Below are positions 16,062-25,506 of a stretch of 64,000 nt of DNA, in pieces. Under the pieces are notes generated by a model that had not been told where the DNA came from, ran no database searches, and saw nothing but the letters and a program-made list of their open reading frames with translations. The DNA comes from Rhodospirillaceae bacterium (GTDB lineage Bacteria > Pseudomonadota > Alphaproteobacteria > UBA8366 > Aestuariispiraceae). The first letter of the stretch is position 1. Every line of letters starts with the position of its first letter. The stretch covers positions 108,448-172,447 of the forward strand of contig PAQY01000002.1 in assembly GCA_002709955.1 (NCBI GenBank), in the 5' to 3' direction. The translations under genes and the position numbers were made by a program.

Positions 16062-16910
16062 TCAGTTTCCGTGCAGGACGCGCTTCTGATCCTGCGCCAG
16101 CCCGGCCAGGACCTGTTCCAACTGTGACAGGCTGGCGGCGTCGTAACGGTCTTCCAGATGTTTGCGGCCCTGTTTGTCGAACAGGGTTTCGGCCAGTTCC
16201 TTATACAGGGCGGCCATCAGCTTGTGGAATTCCAGGTCACCAAAGCTCCAGGCCCGTTCTTCGTCGCTTTTTCCGGGCGGCATCACACGATCGAAATAGC
16301 TGACCATCCAGGCGCGGCGTTTACCGACATCCAGGAAATAGCGCGTGATATAGATCAGGATGTCATTGACCAGTATCTTGGCCATTGGGCGTTCGTGCAG
16401 GCTGTCCCAATCCAGCGATTGGCCTTCTTGCGCGCGAAGGCTTTCAATCATGGTTCGGGCGCGTTCTTCATATTCTTCAAACAGTTCAGGGCCAACCATC
16501 TGATGTAGGGCCTGGATAAAGGCGGGGATCATGCGCCGCGACAATGTACGACCCGGCACAGGCGGTTGGCCGCGTTCGGGCAGCAAGTGGACGAAGCGCG
16601 CGACAATCAACCGTTCCAACGGAAATTTTCGCATTTGGGCATAGAAAGCGTCTTCAAAATGATGCTGTAGGCCAATCCAGGTCGAATCGCACAGGCCTCG
16701 CAAAACGCTATCATTATCGTAGTTATAGGAATTCAGGACCGCGTTGATGTCACGGGACGCCAGTTTACCATCCCCCTTGGTTGCCTGTGCGGCCAGGCGG
16801 TCGGCCAGCAACTGACTGATGGTCCGGGCAAATTCTCCCAGCTTTTCAGCGCCTGCGCTGTGGGATGCGCTGTGTGCGGTGGTCCCTTTTGTCTGGTCAT
16901 CCTTGGCCAT
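16062..16910 (-). CDS. conserved hypothetical helical protein
   Basis: Not recognised. This 282-aa protein has a Ser/Ala/Lys-rich disordered N-terminus (1-22) followed by a mostly helical soluble body without signal peptide or membrane segment. Notable blocks are LNSYNYDNDSVLRGLCDSTW, LLPERGQPPVPGRTLSRRMIPAF and ITRYFLDVGKRRAWMVSYFDRVMPP. AAGGAT precedes the ATG. It is convergent with the GTPase gene and divergent from nadE. Base and codon use match the neighbours, so it looks like a resident, lineage-specific gene. Confidence 0.65.
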   Translation of the reverse strand: MAKDDQTKGTTAHSASHSAGAEKLGEFARTISQLLADRLAAQATKGDGKLASRDINAVLNSYNYDNDSVLRGLCDSTWIGLQHHFEDAFYAQMRKFPLERLIVARFVHLLPERGQPPVPGRTLSRRMIPAFIQALHQMVGPELFEEYEERARTMIESLRAQEGQSLDWDSLHERPMAKILVNDILIYITRYFLDVGKRRAWMVSYFDRVMPPGKSDEERAWSFGDLEFHKLMAALYKELAETLFDKQGRKHLEDRYDAASLSQLEQVLAGLAQDQKRVLHGN

Positions 16911-17035
16911 GTCAGATCCTTTGTTTCATCACCGTATAGGTATCGCCCTGCTGGGGGTTGATTTCAAGCGGTGCGAGCAAGATAGTCTCCCAGACTGTGG
17001 GTGATATGGCACCGCCAATAAAAGGAAAGAATTCA

Positions 17036-18718
17036 ATGACGGATCGTTTTGTTGTCGCCCTGGCGCAATTGAACCCGACGGTCGGGGATATTGCGGGCAA
17101 TGCACAGATGGTGCGTGACGCCCGGGCCCAGGCGGCGCAGGCCGGTGCGGATCTGTTGCTGCTGCCAGAATTGTTTTTGTCCGGATATCAGCCGGAAGAC
17201 CTGGTTTTGAAGCCCTTCTTTCTGGACAAGTTGGAAGAAGCCACTGCCGCCTTAGCGGCCGAAACGGCGGATGGCGGCCCCGATGTCCTGTTGACGACAC
17301 CCTGGCGGGGGGAAATGCCAGGTAAATTGGCGTATAATGCAGTTCTGTTGTTGTCTGGCGGGCGTATTGTCACGGAACGCTATAAGTATGATTTGCCCAA
17401 CTATGGCGTTTTTGATGAAAAGCGTGTGTTTCAGTCCGGCCCGCTGCCAGGGCCGATGAATATACGGGGCGTGCGCATTGGTGTGCCAATCTGTGAGGAT
17501 ATCTGGACACCCGATGTCATTGAATGTCTGGAAGAGTCTGGTGCGGAAATTCTGCTGGTCCCCAATGGCAGTCCCTATGATGATGCTAAGGAAGATGTGC
17601 GCCTGCAATTGGTCATGGAACGGGTCACGGAAAGTGGCCTGCCGCTGGCCTATCTGAACCAGGTCGGGGGCCAGGACGAACTGGTCTATGACGGGGCGTC
17701 CTTTGTCGTGAATGCAGATTTCAGCTTGGCAATTCAGATGCCTGCTTATGAAAGCTGTATGACAATTGCGACCTTCGAACGGTCGGATACGGGCTGGAAA
17801 TGCCTGCCAGGGGATCAAACCGCCCCGCCAGAACGGTTGGAATCGATCTATCGCGCCATGGTTCTGGGGCTGCGCGACTATGTTCAGAAGAATGGCTTTC
17901 CCGGCGTTGTTCTGGGCATGTCGGGCGGGATCGACAGTGCTTTGTCAGCGGCGGTCGCCGTGGATGCGCTGGGTCCCGATGCGGTTCATTGTGTGATGAT
18001 GCCATCGCCCTATACCAGTCAGGACAGTCTGGATGATGCCGCGGCGGCCTGTGCCCTGCTGGGAACCCGTCTGGATCAGGTCAATATCGGGCCTGCAATG
18101 GATGCCTTTCAGCAGATGCTGGCCCCGCTTTTCGGAAACACGGAAAGCGGCGTGACAGAGGAGAATATCCAATCCCGGTCCCGGGGTGTGACCCTGATGG
18201 CGATATCCAACAAGCTGGGTGCTATGGTGCTGACGACCGGCAATAAGTCGGAAATGTCGACCGGGTATGCGACCCTGTATGGGGATATGTGCGGCGGCTA
18301 TTCGGTGTTGAAGGATATCTATAAAACCGATGTCTTTGCCCTGTGCGAATGGCGGAACAAGGGACTTTCCAGCGGGAATGATACGCTTCTGAAAGGTCCA
18401 AAGGGGCCGGTCATGCCCCAGCGGATCATTACCAAACCCCCCTCGGCGGAACTGAAACCCGATCAACAGGATGCAGACACGCTGCCCCCCTATGATCAGT
18501 TGGACGACATCCTGCATTGCCTGATCGAAAAGGAAATGTCGGTGCCGGAAATTGCCGAACGGGGGCATGCGCCGGAACTGGTGCAACGGGTCTGGCGCAT
18601 GTTGGACCTGGCGGAATATAAACGCCGCCAGGCCCCACCGGGGGTTAAAATCACGGCGCGGTCCTTTGGGCGAGAGCGCCGCTATCCCATCACCAATTCG
18701 TTCCGGAAAATTCTGTGA
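17036..18718 (+). CDS. nadE: glutamine-dependent NAD+ synthetase
   Basis: A 560-aa fusion of an N-terminal nitrilase-type glutaminase and a C-terminal NAD synthetase, which makes NAD+ from deamido-NAD+, ATP and glutamine. Glutaminase triad: Glu45 (LPELFLSGY), Lys117 region (ERYKYDLPNYGVFDE), Cys153 (GVPICEDIW). Synthetase: PP-loop MSGGIDSAL (295-303) and TTGNKSEMSTGY further on. AAAGGAAAG precedes the ATG at 17036. The next gene starts with a GTG overlapping this stop codon (GTGA), so the two are translationally coupled. Confidence 0.96.
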   Translation: MTDRFVVALAQLNPTVGDIAGNAQMVRDARAQAAQAGADLLLLPELFLSGYQPEDLVLKPFFLDKLEEATAALAAETADGGPDVLLTTPWRGEMPGKLAYNAVLLLSGGRIVTERYKYDLPNYGVFDEKRVFQSGPLPGPMNIRGVRIGVPICEDIWTPDVIECLEESGAEILLVPNGSPYDDAKEDVRLQLVMERVTESGLPLAYLNQVGGQDELVYDGASFVVNADFSLAIQMPAYESCMTIATFERSDTGWKCLPGDQTAPPERLESIYRAMVLGLRDYVQKNGFPGVVLGMSGGIDSALSAAVAVDALGPDAVHCVMMPSPYTSQDSLDDAAAACALLGTRLDQVNIGPAMDAFQQMLAPLFGNTESGVTEENIQSRSRGVTLMAISNKLGAMVLTTGNKSEMSTGYATLYGDMCGGYSVLKDIYKTDVFALCEWRNKGLSSGNDTLLKGPKGPVMPQRIITKPPSAELKPDQQDADTLPPYDQLDDILHCLIEKEMSVPEIAERGHAPELVQRVWRMLDLAEYKRRQAPPGVKITARSFGRERRYPITNSFRKIL

Positions 18719-19356
18719 TCATCTTTGATTGTGATGGTGTTCTGGTGGATACGGAACGCCTGTCGAACCGTATCCTGGCGGAACAGATCACCCGCGCCGG
18801 GCATCCGATGACGACGGAAGAATCCATTCGCCGTTATAAAGGCGGGCGCATTCGAACCCTTCCGCCCTTGATTGAGGCGGAATTCAATCTGAAATTACCC
18901 GATGACTGGTTGGATCAGTTCTTTGCCCGGCAATTCGCGGCATTGGAGGCAGAAACACAGGCTATTCCCGGCGTGTCTGATGTTGTGGATCAATTGATCG
19001 CCAAAGGAACCGGCTTTTGCGTCGCCAGTCAGGCGTCTGTTGCCAAAATGCGCATTACCTTGGGGCGCAGCGGGTTATGGGATCGTGTTGAGGGGCGCAT
19101 TTTTTCCGCCGATATGGTCGAAAGACCAAAGCCCTTTCCGGATTTATTCCTGCATGCTGCTGATACTATGGGTTGGCCCGCACGGCAGGTCACAGTGATT
19201 GAGGATTCGACGACCGGCGTTCGGGCCGCTGTTGCTGCTGGCATGCGGGTGATCGGGTTCTGTCGGGACACAAATCCGGATGAATTGCGCGCCGCCGGGG
19301 CATCTGATCTGGCTCAGGACATGGCGGGTGTCTCAGTCCTTTTAGGTCTGCTGTAA
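18715..19356 (+). CDS. HAD-superfamily phosphatase (beta-phosphoglucomutase/GS1 type)
   Basis: A 213-aa HAD hydrolase with motif [11 protein letters not shown] (5-14; Asp5 nucleophile, Asp7), a helical cap domain (about 15-85), motif II around CVASQAS, KP of motif III in [10 protein letters not shown], and motif [14 protein letters not shown]. This subgroup includes phosphoglycolate, sugar-phosphate and nucleotide phosphatases; the substrate is unknown. Translation starts at a GTG overlapping the nadE stop. Its 3' end overlaps the convergent aat gene by 15 bp. Confidence 0.9.
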   Translation: MIIFDCDGVLVDTERLSNRILAEQITRAGHPMTTEESIRRYKGGRIRTLPPLIEAEFNLKLPDDWLDQFFARQFAALEAETQAIPGVSDVVDQLIAKGTGFCVASQASVAKMRITLGRSGLWDRVEGRIFSADMVERPKPFPDLFLHAADTMGWPARQVTVIEDSTTGVRAAVAAGMRVIGFCRDTNPDELRAAGASDLAQDMAGVSVLLGLL

Positions 19357-19986
19357 GTACCTTGATATTTCACCCTCTTCGTAATGTGCGAAGAAACTGG
19401 CATCATAATTCAGGGCGTCAGACAACAGGGGGCGATAATCGCTGCGGGGCACTTCTTTGGCCCCAAACCTTTCCAGATGCTTTGTCACAAACTGTGTGTC
19501 CAGCAGGCGGAATCCAGCGAATGTCAGGCGGGCGACCAGATGGCACAGGGCGATTTTACTGGCATCGCGTTCGCGGGAAAACATGCTTTCGCCAAAATAG
19601 GCACTGCCCAGGGTGACGCCATATAATCCACCAATCAATCTTTCGCCGTCCCAGACCTCAACAGAATGGGCATGGTCCATGCGATGCAGCGCGGTGTACA
19701 GGGTTAAAATCTTGTCATTGATCCAGGTGCGCGGGCGACGGTCTGATGATTCGGCACAACCATCCATAACCCCTTCAAAATCCTGATCAAAGGTCACCCG
19801 ATATCGATTTGACCGCAGGGTCTTGGCCAGGCGTTTGGGGACGTGGAACCCATCCAGGGGGATAACGCCCCGAATGCGGGGATCAATCCAGAACAGGTCC
19901 GGATCATCCCTGTCTTCGGCCATGGGAAACACCCCAATGGCATAGGCGCGCAACAGCATATCAGGCGTTAGGTCAAGCGGTTCCAT
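19342..19986 (-). CDS. aat: leucyl/phenylalanyl-tRNA--protein transferase
   Basis: A 214-aa L/F-transferase that adds Leu or Phe from aminoacyl-tRNA to proteins with N-terminal Arg or Lys, marking them for ClpS/ClpAP. Family blocks: [10 protein letters not shown] (14-23), [48 protein letters not shown] and [26 protein letters not shown] precedes the ATG. It is the last gene of aroQ-accB-accC-aat, an order I recall as common in alphaproteobacteria. clpS and clpA are also in this window. Confidence 0.95.
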   Translation of the reverse strand: MEPLDLTPDMLLRAYAIGVFPMAEDRDDPDLFWIDPRIRGVIPLDGFHVPKRLAKTLRSNRYRVTFDQDFEGVMDGCAESSDRRPRTWINDKILTLYTALHRMDHAHSVEVWDGERLIGGLYGVTLGSAYFGESMFSRERDASKIALCHLVARLTFAGFRLLDTQFVTKHLERFGAKEVPRSDYRPLLSDALNYDASFFAHYEEGEISRYLQQT

Positions 19987-20042
19987 ACTGCCCCTTTGAC
20001 ACGCGTTTCGCGCTTATCAGGCGGCTGGATTGGCCCAGCGGC

Positions 20043-21383
20043 CTATTTCAGGCCCATCCATTTTTCCAGCCAATGGATGTCATAGTCTCCGTCAATAAAA
20101 CGCTTCTGTGCAATAATTTTCTGATGCAAGGGAATGGTCGTGCTGATCCCGCCAATGACATATTCGTCCAGGGCGCGGCGCATCCGCATCAGGCATTCAT
20201 TGCGGTTCGCCCCATGGGCGATCAGCTTGGAAACCAGGCTGTCATAATAGGGGGGGACGCGATAGCCGGAATATAATTGGCTGTCGACACGAATACCCAA
20301 CCCGCCCGGCGCATGATAGTCGGTGATCTGACCAGGCGTCGGCATAAAGGTTTCGGGGTTTTCCGCCGTGATGCGACATTCAATGGCGTGACCATTAATC
20401 TTTATCTGGTCCTGGGTGTAGGCCAAAGGCATGCCCGCTGCGACCTTGATCTGTTCGCGCACCAGATCGATGCCACAAACCATTTCAGAAATCGGATGTT
20501 CAACCTGCAGTCGGGTGTTCATTTCGATGAAAAAGAACTCACCATCCTCATACAGGAATTCAATCGTCCCGGCACCGCGATAGCTCAGTTTGGAAATGGC
20601 GGTGTTGACGATTTCCCCAATCTGCTTGCGTTGGGCTGTATTCAGCGCAGGCGAGGGGGCTTCTTCAATGACCTTCTGGTGTCGGCGCTGCACGGAACAA
20701 TCGCGCTCTCCCAGATTGATGCTGTTGCCCTGACCATCGCCCAGAACCTGGACTTCAATATGGCGGGGGTGGCTCAGATACCGTTCCATGTAAACAGTGT
20801 CATCACCAAAGGCGGCCTTGGCCTCCGTGCGGCAGATGGCCCAGGCCTGTGCCACATCTTCCAGCTTGGTCGCGACCTTCATCCCGCGCCCACCGCCACC
20901 AGACGCAGCCTTGATGATCAATGGAAAGCCGATTTCTTTGGCTAACCGCAGGGCATCTTCTTGGGTATCAACCGATCCGTCAGAGCCGGGAACAACAGGA
21001 ATGCCCAACCGTTTGGCGGCATCTTTTGCAGCGACCTTGTCACCCATAACACGGATATGTTCGGGCGTTGGGCCGATAAAGGTGATGCCGTGATCTTCCA
21101 CCATCTGGGCAAAACGCGCATTTTCAGACAGGAAACCAACACCAGGATGGATCGCATCCGCCCGGGTCAGCGTTGCTGCCGTCAGGATGGCTGGAATGTT
21201 CAGATAACTGTCTTTGGGCGCAGGCGGCCCAATGCAAATCGCTTCATCCGCCAGTCGGACATGCATGGCATCGGTATCAGCCGTGGAATGCACCGCCACC
21301 GTCTGAATGCCCATTTCCTTACAGGCGCGGTGGATTCTAAGCGCGATTTCGCCGCGATTTGCGATGAGTACCTTTTCAAACAT
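20043..21383 (-). CDS. accC: acetyl-CoA carboxylase, biotin carboxylase subunit
   Basis: A 446-aa ATP-grasp enzyme that carboxylates biotin on AccB in the first step of fatty-acid synthesis. Visible are FEKVLIANRGEIALR at the N-terminus, the glycine-rich lid SGGGGRGMKVA, the YMERYLSHPRHIEVQVLGD segment, the catalytic ERDCSVQRRHQKVIEEAPS, and EMNTRLQVEHPISEMVCGIDLV. Length is typical. It lies 20 bp downstream of accB on the same strand, and TGGAGC precedes the ATG. Confidence 0.98.
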   Translation of the reverse strand: MFEKVLIANRGEIALRIHRACKEMGIQTVAVHSTADTDAMHVRLADEAICIGPPAPKDSYLNIPAILTAATLTRADAIHPGVGFLSENARFAQMVEDHGITFIGPTPEHIRVMGDKVAAKDAAKRLGIPVVPGSDGSVDTQEDALRLAKEIGFPLIIKAASGGGGRGMKVATKLEDVAQAWAICRTEAKAAFGDDTVYMERYLSHPRHIEVQVLGDGQGNSINLGERDCSVQRRHQKVIEEAPSPALNTAQRKQIGEIVNTAISKLSYRGAGTIEFLYEDGEFFFIEMNTRLQVEHPISEMVCGIDLVREQIKVAAGMPLAYTQDQIKINGHAIECRITAENPETFMPTPGQITDYHAPGGLGIRVDSQLYSGYRVPPYYDSLVSKLIAHGANRNECLMRMRRALDEYVIGGISTTIPLHQKIIAQKRFIDGDYDIHWLEKWMGLK

Positions 21384-21403
21384 GTGGCGTCAGCTCCAGG
21401 TCG

Positions 21404-21856
21404 TCATTCGATGACCAACAGGGCTTCACCGAATTCCACCGGTTCGCCATCTGCCACCAGGATCTGCGTTACCGTACCGGCCTTTGGGGCGGGAATCTGG
21501 TTCATCACCTTCATCGCTTCGATGATCAGAACCGTATCGCCTGCGGCGACCTTGGACCCGACAGAAACAAAATTTGCGGCACCTGGCTGGGGTGACAGAT
21601 AGGCCGTTCCCACCATGGGTGCCTTGATCGCACCTGGATGATTGCTGGCGGTTTCCGCCGTGGTCGCCGCCACGGCTGCACTGGGTGCCGCCGCTGCTAT
21701 TGGCGCGGGCCCGGCCGCATAAACCGGTGCACCACCGCCGCGCTGCAACCGCAGTTTCGTGTCATCTTCTTCAACAACCAGTTCCGTCAGGCCTTTATCA
21801 GCCATCAGGTCCGCCAGTTTTTCGATCAGTTCAATATCGACGTCGAGTTTCGCCAT
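21404..21856 (-). CDS. accB: acetyl-CoA carboxylase, biotin carboxyl carrier protein
   Basis: A 150-aa BCCP. The N-terminal helix-strand domain (1-42) is joined by an Ala/Pro linker (about 44-72) to the C-terminal biotinyl domain. Biotin attaches to Lys116 in the canonical EAMKVMNQI, and the thumb-containing PLVGTAYLSP-like stretch (80-90) precedes it. It carries carboxybiotin between AccC and the AccAD transferase, whose genes are not in the window. Located between aroQ and accC in the same operon. Confidence 0.97.
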   Translation of the reverse strand: MAKLDVDIELIEKLADLMADKGLTELVVEEDDTKLRLQRGGGAPVYAAGPAPIAAAAPSAAVAATTAETASNHPGAIKAPMVGTAYLSPQPGAANFVSVGSKVAAGDTVLIIEAMKVMNQIPAPKAGTVTQILVADGEPVEFGEALLVIE

Positions 21857-21936
21857 CGGGGCAACCCATCCCTTTTATCAATTACTGTAAGTCCAACACC
21901 CTTGTACAAGGGTTCGGGCGGTCAGAAAAGGCGTGA

Positions 21937-22389
21937 TCACGCCTCAATGTCAGCAACGATCTCCGCCATGGCCTCCAGGGCCAGGCGATAGCCCGTTGTT
22001 CCCAGTCCACAGATCATTCCCACCGCAATCGGCGCGATCATACTGTTATGGCGAAATTCTTCCCGCGCATGAATGTTTGAGATATGCACCTCAATGATCG
22101 GCAATTCCGCGACACTTAACGCATCGCGCAAGGCGACCGATGTGTGGGTCAGCCCACCGGCATTGATGATGATGCCGCGGTGGGTGTCGCGGGCCTGGTG
22201 GCACCAATCGATCAATTGACCTTCCGAATTTGACTGTCGGCAGTCGACCGCAAGGCCAAACCGTTTTCCAGCTTCGCGGCAGTCGGCTTCCAGATCAGCC
22301 AGGGTGGTCGCCCCATAGATTGCCGGTTCACGCTTGCCCAGCATGTTCAGGTTCGGTCCGTTCAGGATCAGGATTGGTATGTCGACCAT
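21937..22389 (-). CDS. aroQ: type II 3-dehydroquinate dehydratase
   Basis: A 150-aa shikimate-pathway enzyme that dehydrates 3-dehydroquinate to 3-dehydroshikimate, forming dodecamers. Visible: [18 protein letters not shown] with Arg20 and catalytic Tyr25, [11 protein letters not shown] (52-62), [16 protein letters not shown] (75-90) and [17 protein letters not shown] (100-116) with catalytic His102. The start MVDIPILIL is chosen over an ATG 45 nt upstream since homology begins here. First gene of the aroQ-accB-accC-aat run; an 80-bp gap separates it from accB. Confidence 0.96.
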   Translation of the reverse strand: MVDIPILILNGPNLNMLGKREPAIYGATTLADLEADCREAGKRFGLAVDCRQSNSEGQLIDWCHQARDTHRGIIINAGGLTHTSVALRDALSVAELPIIEVHISNIHAREEFRHNSMIAPIAVGMICGLGTTGYRLALEAMAEIVADIEA

Positions 22390-22485
22390 TGCCTGCCACT
22401 CGCAAGATGTTGGAACGTCTTCTGAAGCTGACACTATATCAGGAGTCTTGTTCCGGCAATCATGATGGCATGATCCCGCATCCCG

Positions 22486-23235
22486 TCAGCTTTTCCGGGC
22501 AACCGCGATGATTTCCGGGCGATCATCAGCGACAGGGTTGCCGTCCCAATCCCCATACAGGGCGACCTGTGCAAACCCGGCCTTGTTCAATTGGGCCAGG
22601 ACTTCATCGACTTCCAGATAGCGCAGATGCCCAATTCCCATATGCTTGGTGCCATCGGGGAAGGCAAAGTGGGTTTCATAGGAAACGCGGTTTCGCGAGC
22701 CCTCAACAATGTCATTATGCACCGCGACGGTCCCGATGCCGTCCACGGTAATTTCTTCATAGCTGATATCGGGTGTCCATGTGCGCCAGCTTGCACAGGC
22801 TGGATTGCGTGTTTCAAAGGCCAGCGTGCCATCCGGGGTCAGAAGCGTGAAAAAGTTGTTCAGCGCGGCCTCAACATCCACGTCATTCAGGAAGACTTGA
22901 AAGGCATGGCCCGACATGACGATCAGATCAACGGGATCTGTCAGCGTCAGGCTGGACGCATCGTCCAGGCACCATGTCACACGGTCCCCATCGGGGCGGT
23001 TCCGGGCGATGTCCAGCATGGCCGGGGCGGGATCTGCGCCGATCACTGTATGACCGCGCCGCGCCAGTTCGACGGCCAGCAGTCCCGTGCCACAGCCCAT
23101 ATCCAGGATGCGCTTGGGTAAATGGCCCGCCAATTCCGTATAGAATTGTTGATCCGCCGCCCAGGGGTTCAGGGTGTCATAGACCTGTGCTAAACGGGGG
23201 TCAGTATAGAAGATTTCCGGCTGTGTCTTTGTCAT
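22486..23235 (-). CDS. class I SAM-dependent methyltransferase
   Basis: A 249-aa Rossmann-fold methyltransferase. Motif I ILDMGCGTGLLAVEL (43-57), the acidic end of strand 2 (VIGADPAPAMLDIA) and the strand-4 region DLIVMSGHAFQVFLND are clear, followed by a FETRNPA block typical of small-molecule methyltransferases. Start at MTKTQPEIF; the ORF is open 36 nt further upstream. Substrate unknown. It is a single gene between aroQ and a small hypothetical gene. Confidence 0.85.
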   Translation of the reverse strand: MTKTQPEIFYTDPRLAQVYDTLNPWAADQQFYTELAGHLPKRILDMGCGTGLLAVELARRGHTVIGADPAPAMLDIARNRPDGDRVTWCLDDASSLTLTDPVDLIVMSGHAFQVFLNDVDVEAALNNFFTLLTPDGTLAFETRNPACASWRTWTPDISYEEITVDGIGTVAVHNDIVEGSRNRVSYETHFAFPDGTKHMGIGHLRYLEVDEVLAQLNKAGFAQVALYGDWDGNPVADDRPEIIAVARKS

Positions 23236-23313
23236 GGCCTGAACCATAGCAAGCCAGACGAGGCACCGCAAAATCAGGTGACGACGGTCTATAAAATCCG
23301 ATGAAAACTGTGA

Positions 23314-23523
23314 CTAATTTGCGCGCTTGTGTGCTTTGGCGACACGGTCTGCGACGGCGCGCCAGACCCGGTGCCCTTCGCGATCACCAACGTCCTTGAA
23401 TGTCTGGGCGCGGGCCATGGCCATGTCTTTTGCAGACGCCCCACGGGCGCGATACAGGCCCGTTGCAAATAGCTCAATATCCGCGTCCGGTGTCTTCCAG
23501 GCGGTGGCTTGTTGATCGCTCAT
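23314..23523 (-). CDS. small conserved hypothetical protein (69 aa)
   Basis: Not recognised. This short, charged, helical protein starts MSDQQATAWKTPDADIELF, has a central GLYRARGASAKDMAMARAQ and ends in a basic AVADRVAKAHKRAN tail. No signal or membrane segment. The start at 23523 (MSDQQ) is preferred to the frame's first ATG, 15 nt upstream. Codon use is like that of the neighbours. The coding assignment is moderate because of its length. Confidence 0.5.
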   Translation of the reverse strand: MSDQQATAWKTPDADIELFATGLYRARGASAKDMAMARAQTFKDVGDREGHRVWRAVADRVAKAHKRAN

Positions 23524-23698
23524 TAGCATTAATCCCATGCTATTGATGTGGATGAATCTATGATTCGTGTAGACAGTATCGTCTTTTTTTCCGTTTCTGC
23601 AACAAAGTCGTCACGGACGGAATGTCGCAACCAGTGACGCTAGCTGCGACCGGATGTACACAGCCAATGACAGTGCAATCTGCGCGCACGGAAAGATC

Positions 23699-24499
23699 TT
23701 ATTTCCCAGTAAAGACGGGCGGGCGCTTTTCCATGAAGGCATTGACGCCTTCGCGATAGTCAGCGCTGCGCCCCGCCTTGCGCTGGCTGTCGCGTTCCAG
23801 ATCCAGTTGGGTTTCCAGGCTGTTATGGGCCGCAGCGACAATTGCACGCTTGGTCAGGCCATAACCAAAGGTCGGACCCTTTGCCAGTCCCAATGCCATG
23901 TCGCGCGCCGTCTTCATCAAGACATCGTCTTCCACACATTTCCAGATCAGGCCCCAATCCGCAGCCGTTTCCGCAGGAAGCTTTTCACCCAAAAGGGCCA
24001 GTCCCTTGGCCCGCGCGACACCAATCCGGTTGGTCAGTGTCCAGGTTCCCCCCGCATCGGGCACCAGCCCCAGCTTGCTGAAGGCCTGAATGAAACTGGC
24101 GGATTTTCCAGCCAGAACAATGTCACAGGCCAGGGCGACATTCGCGCCTGCGCCCGCTGCGACGCCATTCACGGCGCAAACGACCGGAATATCCATGCCG
24201 GAAATCGCACGGATCAATGGGTTATACAGCGTATCAAGGGTGTCGCCTAAATCGGGTGGTTCCGCATTGGGATCATTCGGGTCCACCCGTCGGTTAGATA
24301 AATCCTGGCCGGCACAGAATCCGCGCCCAGCCCCAGTCAACAGCAGGCATCGGATTGTATCATCCGCAATGGCGCGTTGCAGGACATCGGCGACATCCGC
24401 ATGCATCTGCGCGTTGAAGGAATTCAGTTTATCCGGGCGGTTGAGCGTGATCGTTCCAATGTTGTCCGAAACCTCGAACAGGATGGTTTCGTATGTCAT
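23699..24499 (-). CDS. enoyl-CoA hydratase/isomerase family protein (PaaG-like)
   Basis: A crotonase-fold protein of 266 aa. The oxyanion-hole stretches FCAGQDLSNR (61-70) and GVAAGAGANVALACD (112-126) are clear. GLVPDAGGTW (144-153) with Asp148 matches the PaaG/epoxyphenylacetyl-CoA isomerase subgroup, which uses Asp in place of the hydratase Glu. It could isomerise a ring epoxide-CoA or an enoyl-CoA. No other paa genes are near, so a general enoyl-CoA isomerase remains possible. Start MTYETILF follows GGAAGGAAA by about 10 nt; an in-frame ATG lies 30 nt upstream. Confidence 0.88.
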   Translation of the reverse strand: MTYETILFEVSDNIGTITLNRPDKLNSFNAQMHADVADVLQRAIADDTIRCLLLTGAGRGFCAGQDLSNRRVDPNDPNAEPPDLGDTLDTLYNPLIRAISGMDIPVVCAVNGVAAGAGANVALACDIVLAGKSASFIQAFSKLGLVPDAGGTWTLTNRIGVARAKGLALLGEKLPAETAADWGLIWKCVEDDVLMKTARDMALGLAKGPTFGYGLTKRAIVAAAHNSLETQLDLERDSQRKAGRSADYREGVNAFMEKRPPVFTGK

Positions 24500-24719
24500 T
24501 ACTGGCAGTTTCCTTCCCCGGAATATCAACAGTGCGGTGCTTGAATGAGCCTTAAAATGATACGAGCCTAGAGGGACTGCAAGGAATTTGGTATCGCACC
24601 CCCCAATTCAATATCCGGTGAAAGACCGTTTGTTCTGGCAATCACACTGTCAGGTGACCCGAATTGGAGGCGTTCCCCATGGCATCTCCCCTTATTGAAG
24701 GCGCACCAAACTCTATCCG

Positions 24720-25145
24720 TCAGCTTTCAACAACAGCCTTAACCTGTTCCCGGTGCAGATCATCATTGTTTCCGGCTGCTAACAGGGCGTGGCCGGTAAC
24801 GGAAAGCTCTTCCAGTTTGGACATGGTCTGGGGTTCGATTTTCAGTTCTTTGGCCAGGTCGTCGAAGACATAGCGTTCTGTCGAATCGATGGTCAGGTCG
24901 GCCTGGGCCAGGACCAGCAGTTCATACATTACGATGCGGCGGGCCTTTCGCGATGTTAAGACGCCCAGATTGTCGTTGGACAACAGGTCTTTTGCCTCAA
25001 CGCTCAAGGATTGGCCCAGTTCCGCTTCGACGCGGTCAATGGCGGCCTGCTCGTGGGGTTCCAGCTTCCAGTCGGCAAGGACCATGCGCTTGGCCAGCGC
25101 CATGAACATGCGGCGCTGTTCGACCGACAATTCTTTCAGAAACAT
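24720..25145 (-). CDS. TerB-like domain protein (second copy type)
   Basis: A 141-aa all-helical protein. Two acidic helix-turn elements, VLADWKLEPHEQAAIDRVEAEL (22-43) and AQADLTIDSTERYVFDDLAKEL (80-101), are spaced as in TerB/DUF533-like domains. It has the same length as the TerB-like protein at 6222-6647 but little direct identity. Cytosolic. Function unknown; stress or metal linkage is family-level only. GGAAGGACC directly precedes the ATG. Confidence 0.6.
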   Translation of the reverse strand: MFLKELSVEQRRMFMALAKRMVLADWKLEPHEQAAIDRVEAELGQSLSVEAKDLLSNDNLGVLTSRKARRIVMYELLVLAQADLTIDSTERYVFDDLAKELKIEPQTMSKLEELSVTGHALLAAGNNDDLHREQVKAVVES

Positions 25146-25211
25146 GGTCCTTCCCCCGTATAACTGTTCTGGTCGGCATCATAGCCCAGAGTCTGACTGG
25201 GGCAAGGGGTG

Positions 25212-25409
25212 TCAGGGGTTTACCGCGACCAGGGCGATGCCCAGGCGGTGTTCCAAATCCTTCACGGCGGCAACATCTGCATCGTCCAGTGGGGCTGGCT
25301 TCAACTCGACCGGCTTCATTGCGACCAAAGGATGCCCCAACTTGCTTTCCAGCGCCTTGATGGCGGAAAGATCCTGTTCCTTCAAATTGGCAAAAGCGTA
25401 ATAGGCCAT
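25212..25409 (-). CDS. 65-aa protein with internal duplication
   Basis: Not recognised as a named family. Residues 14-33 (LSAIKALESKLGHPLVAMKP) and 46-65 (VAAVKDLEHRLGIALVAVNP) align without gaps over 20 positions with 10 identities, so the protein is two helix-turn-strand units joined by a Pro-rich linker (34-45). A strong GAGGAGA lies 8 nt before the ATG. The motif resembles short cytosolic beta-alpha units and has no membrane or signal segment. It lies 66 bp downstream of the TerB-like gene. Confidence 0.65.
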   Translation of the reverse strand: MAYYAFANLKEQDLSAIKALESKLGHPLVAMKPVELKPAPLDDADVAAVKDLEHRLGIALVAVNP

Positions 25410-25506
25410 GATGATTTCTCCTCACAGTGTGACGGGGGGCTGAAACCACAGTCCCGCCTCTCATGGCCTATTATAGGCTATAGAGTCTGTTACTGGATGA
25501 TGAAAA

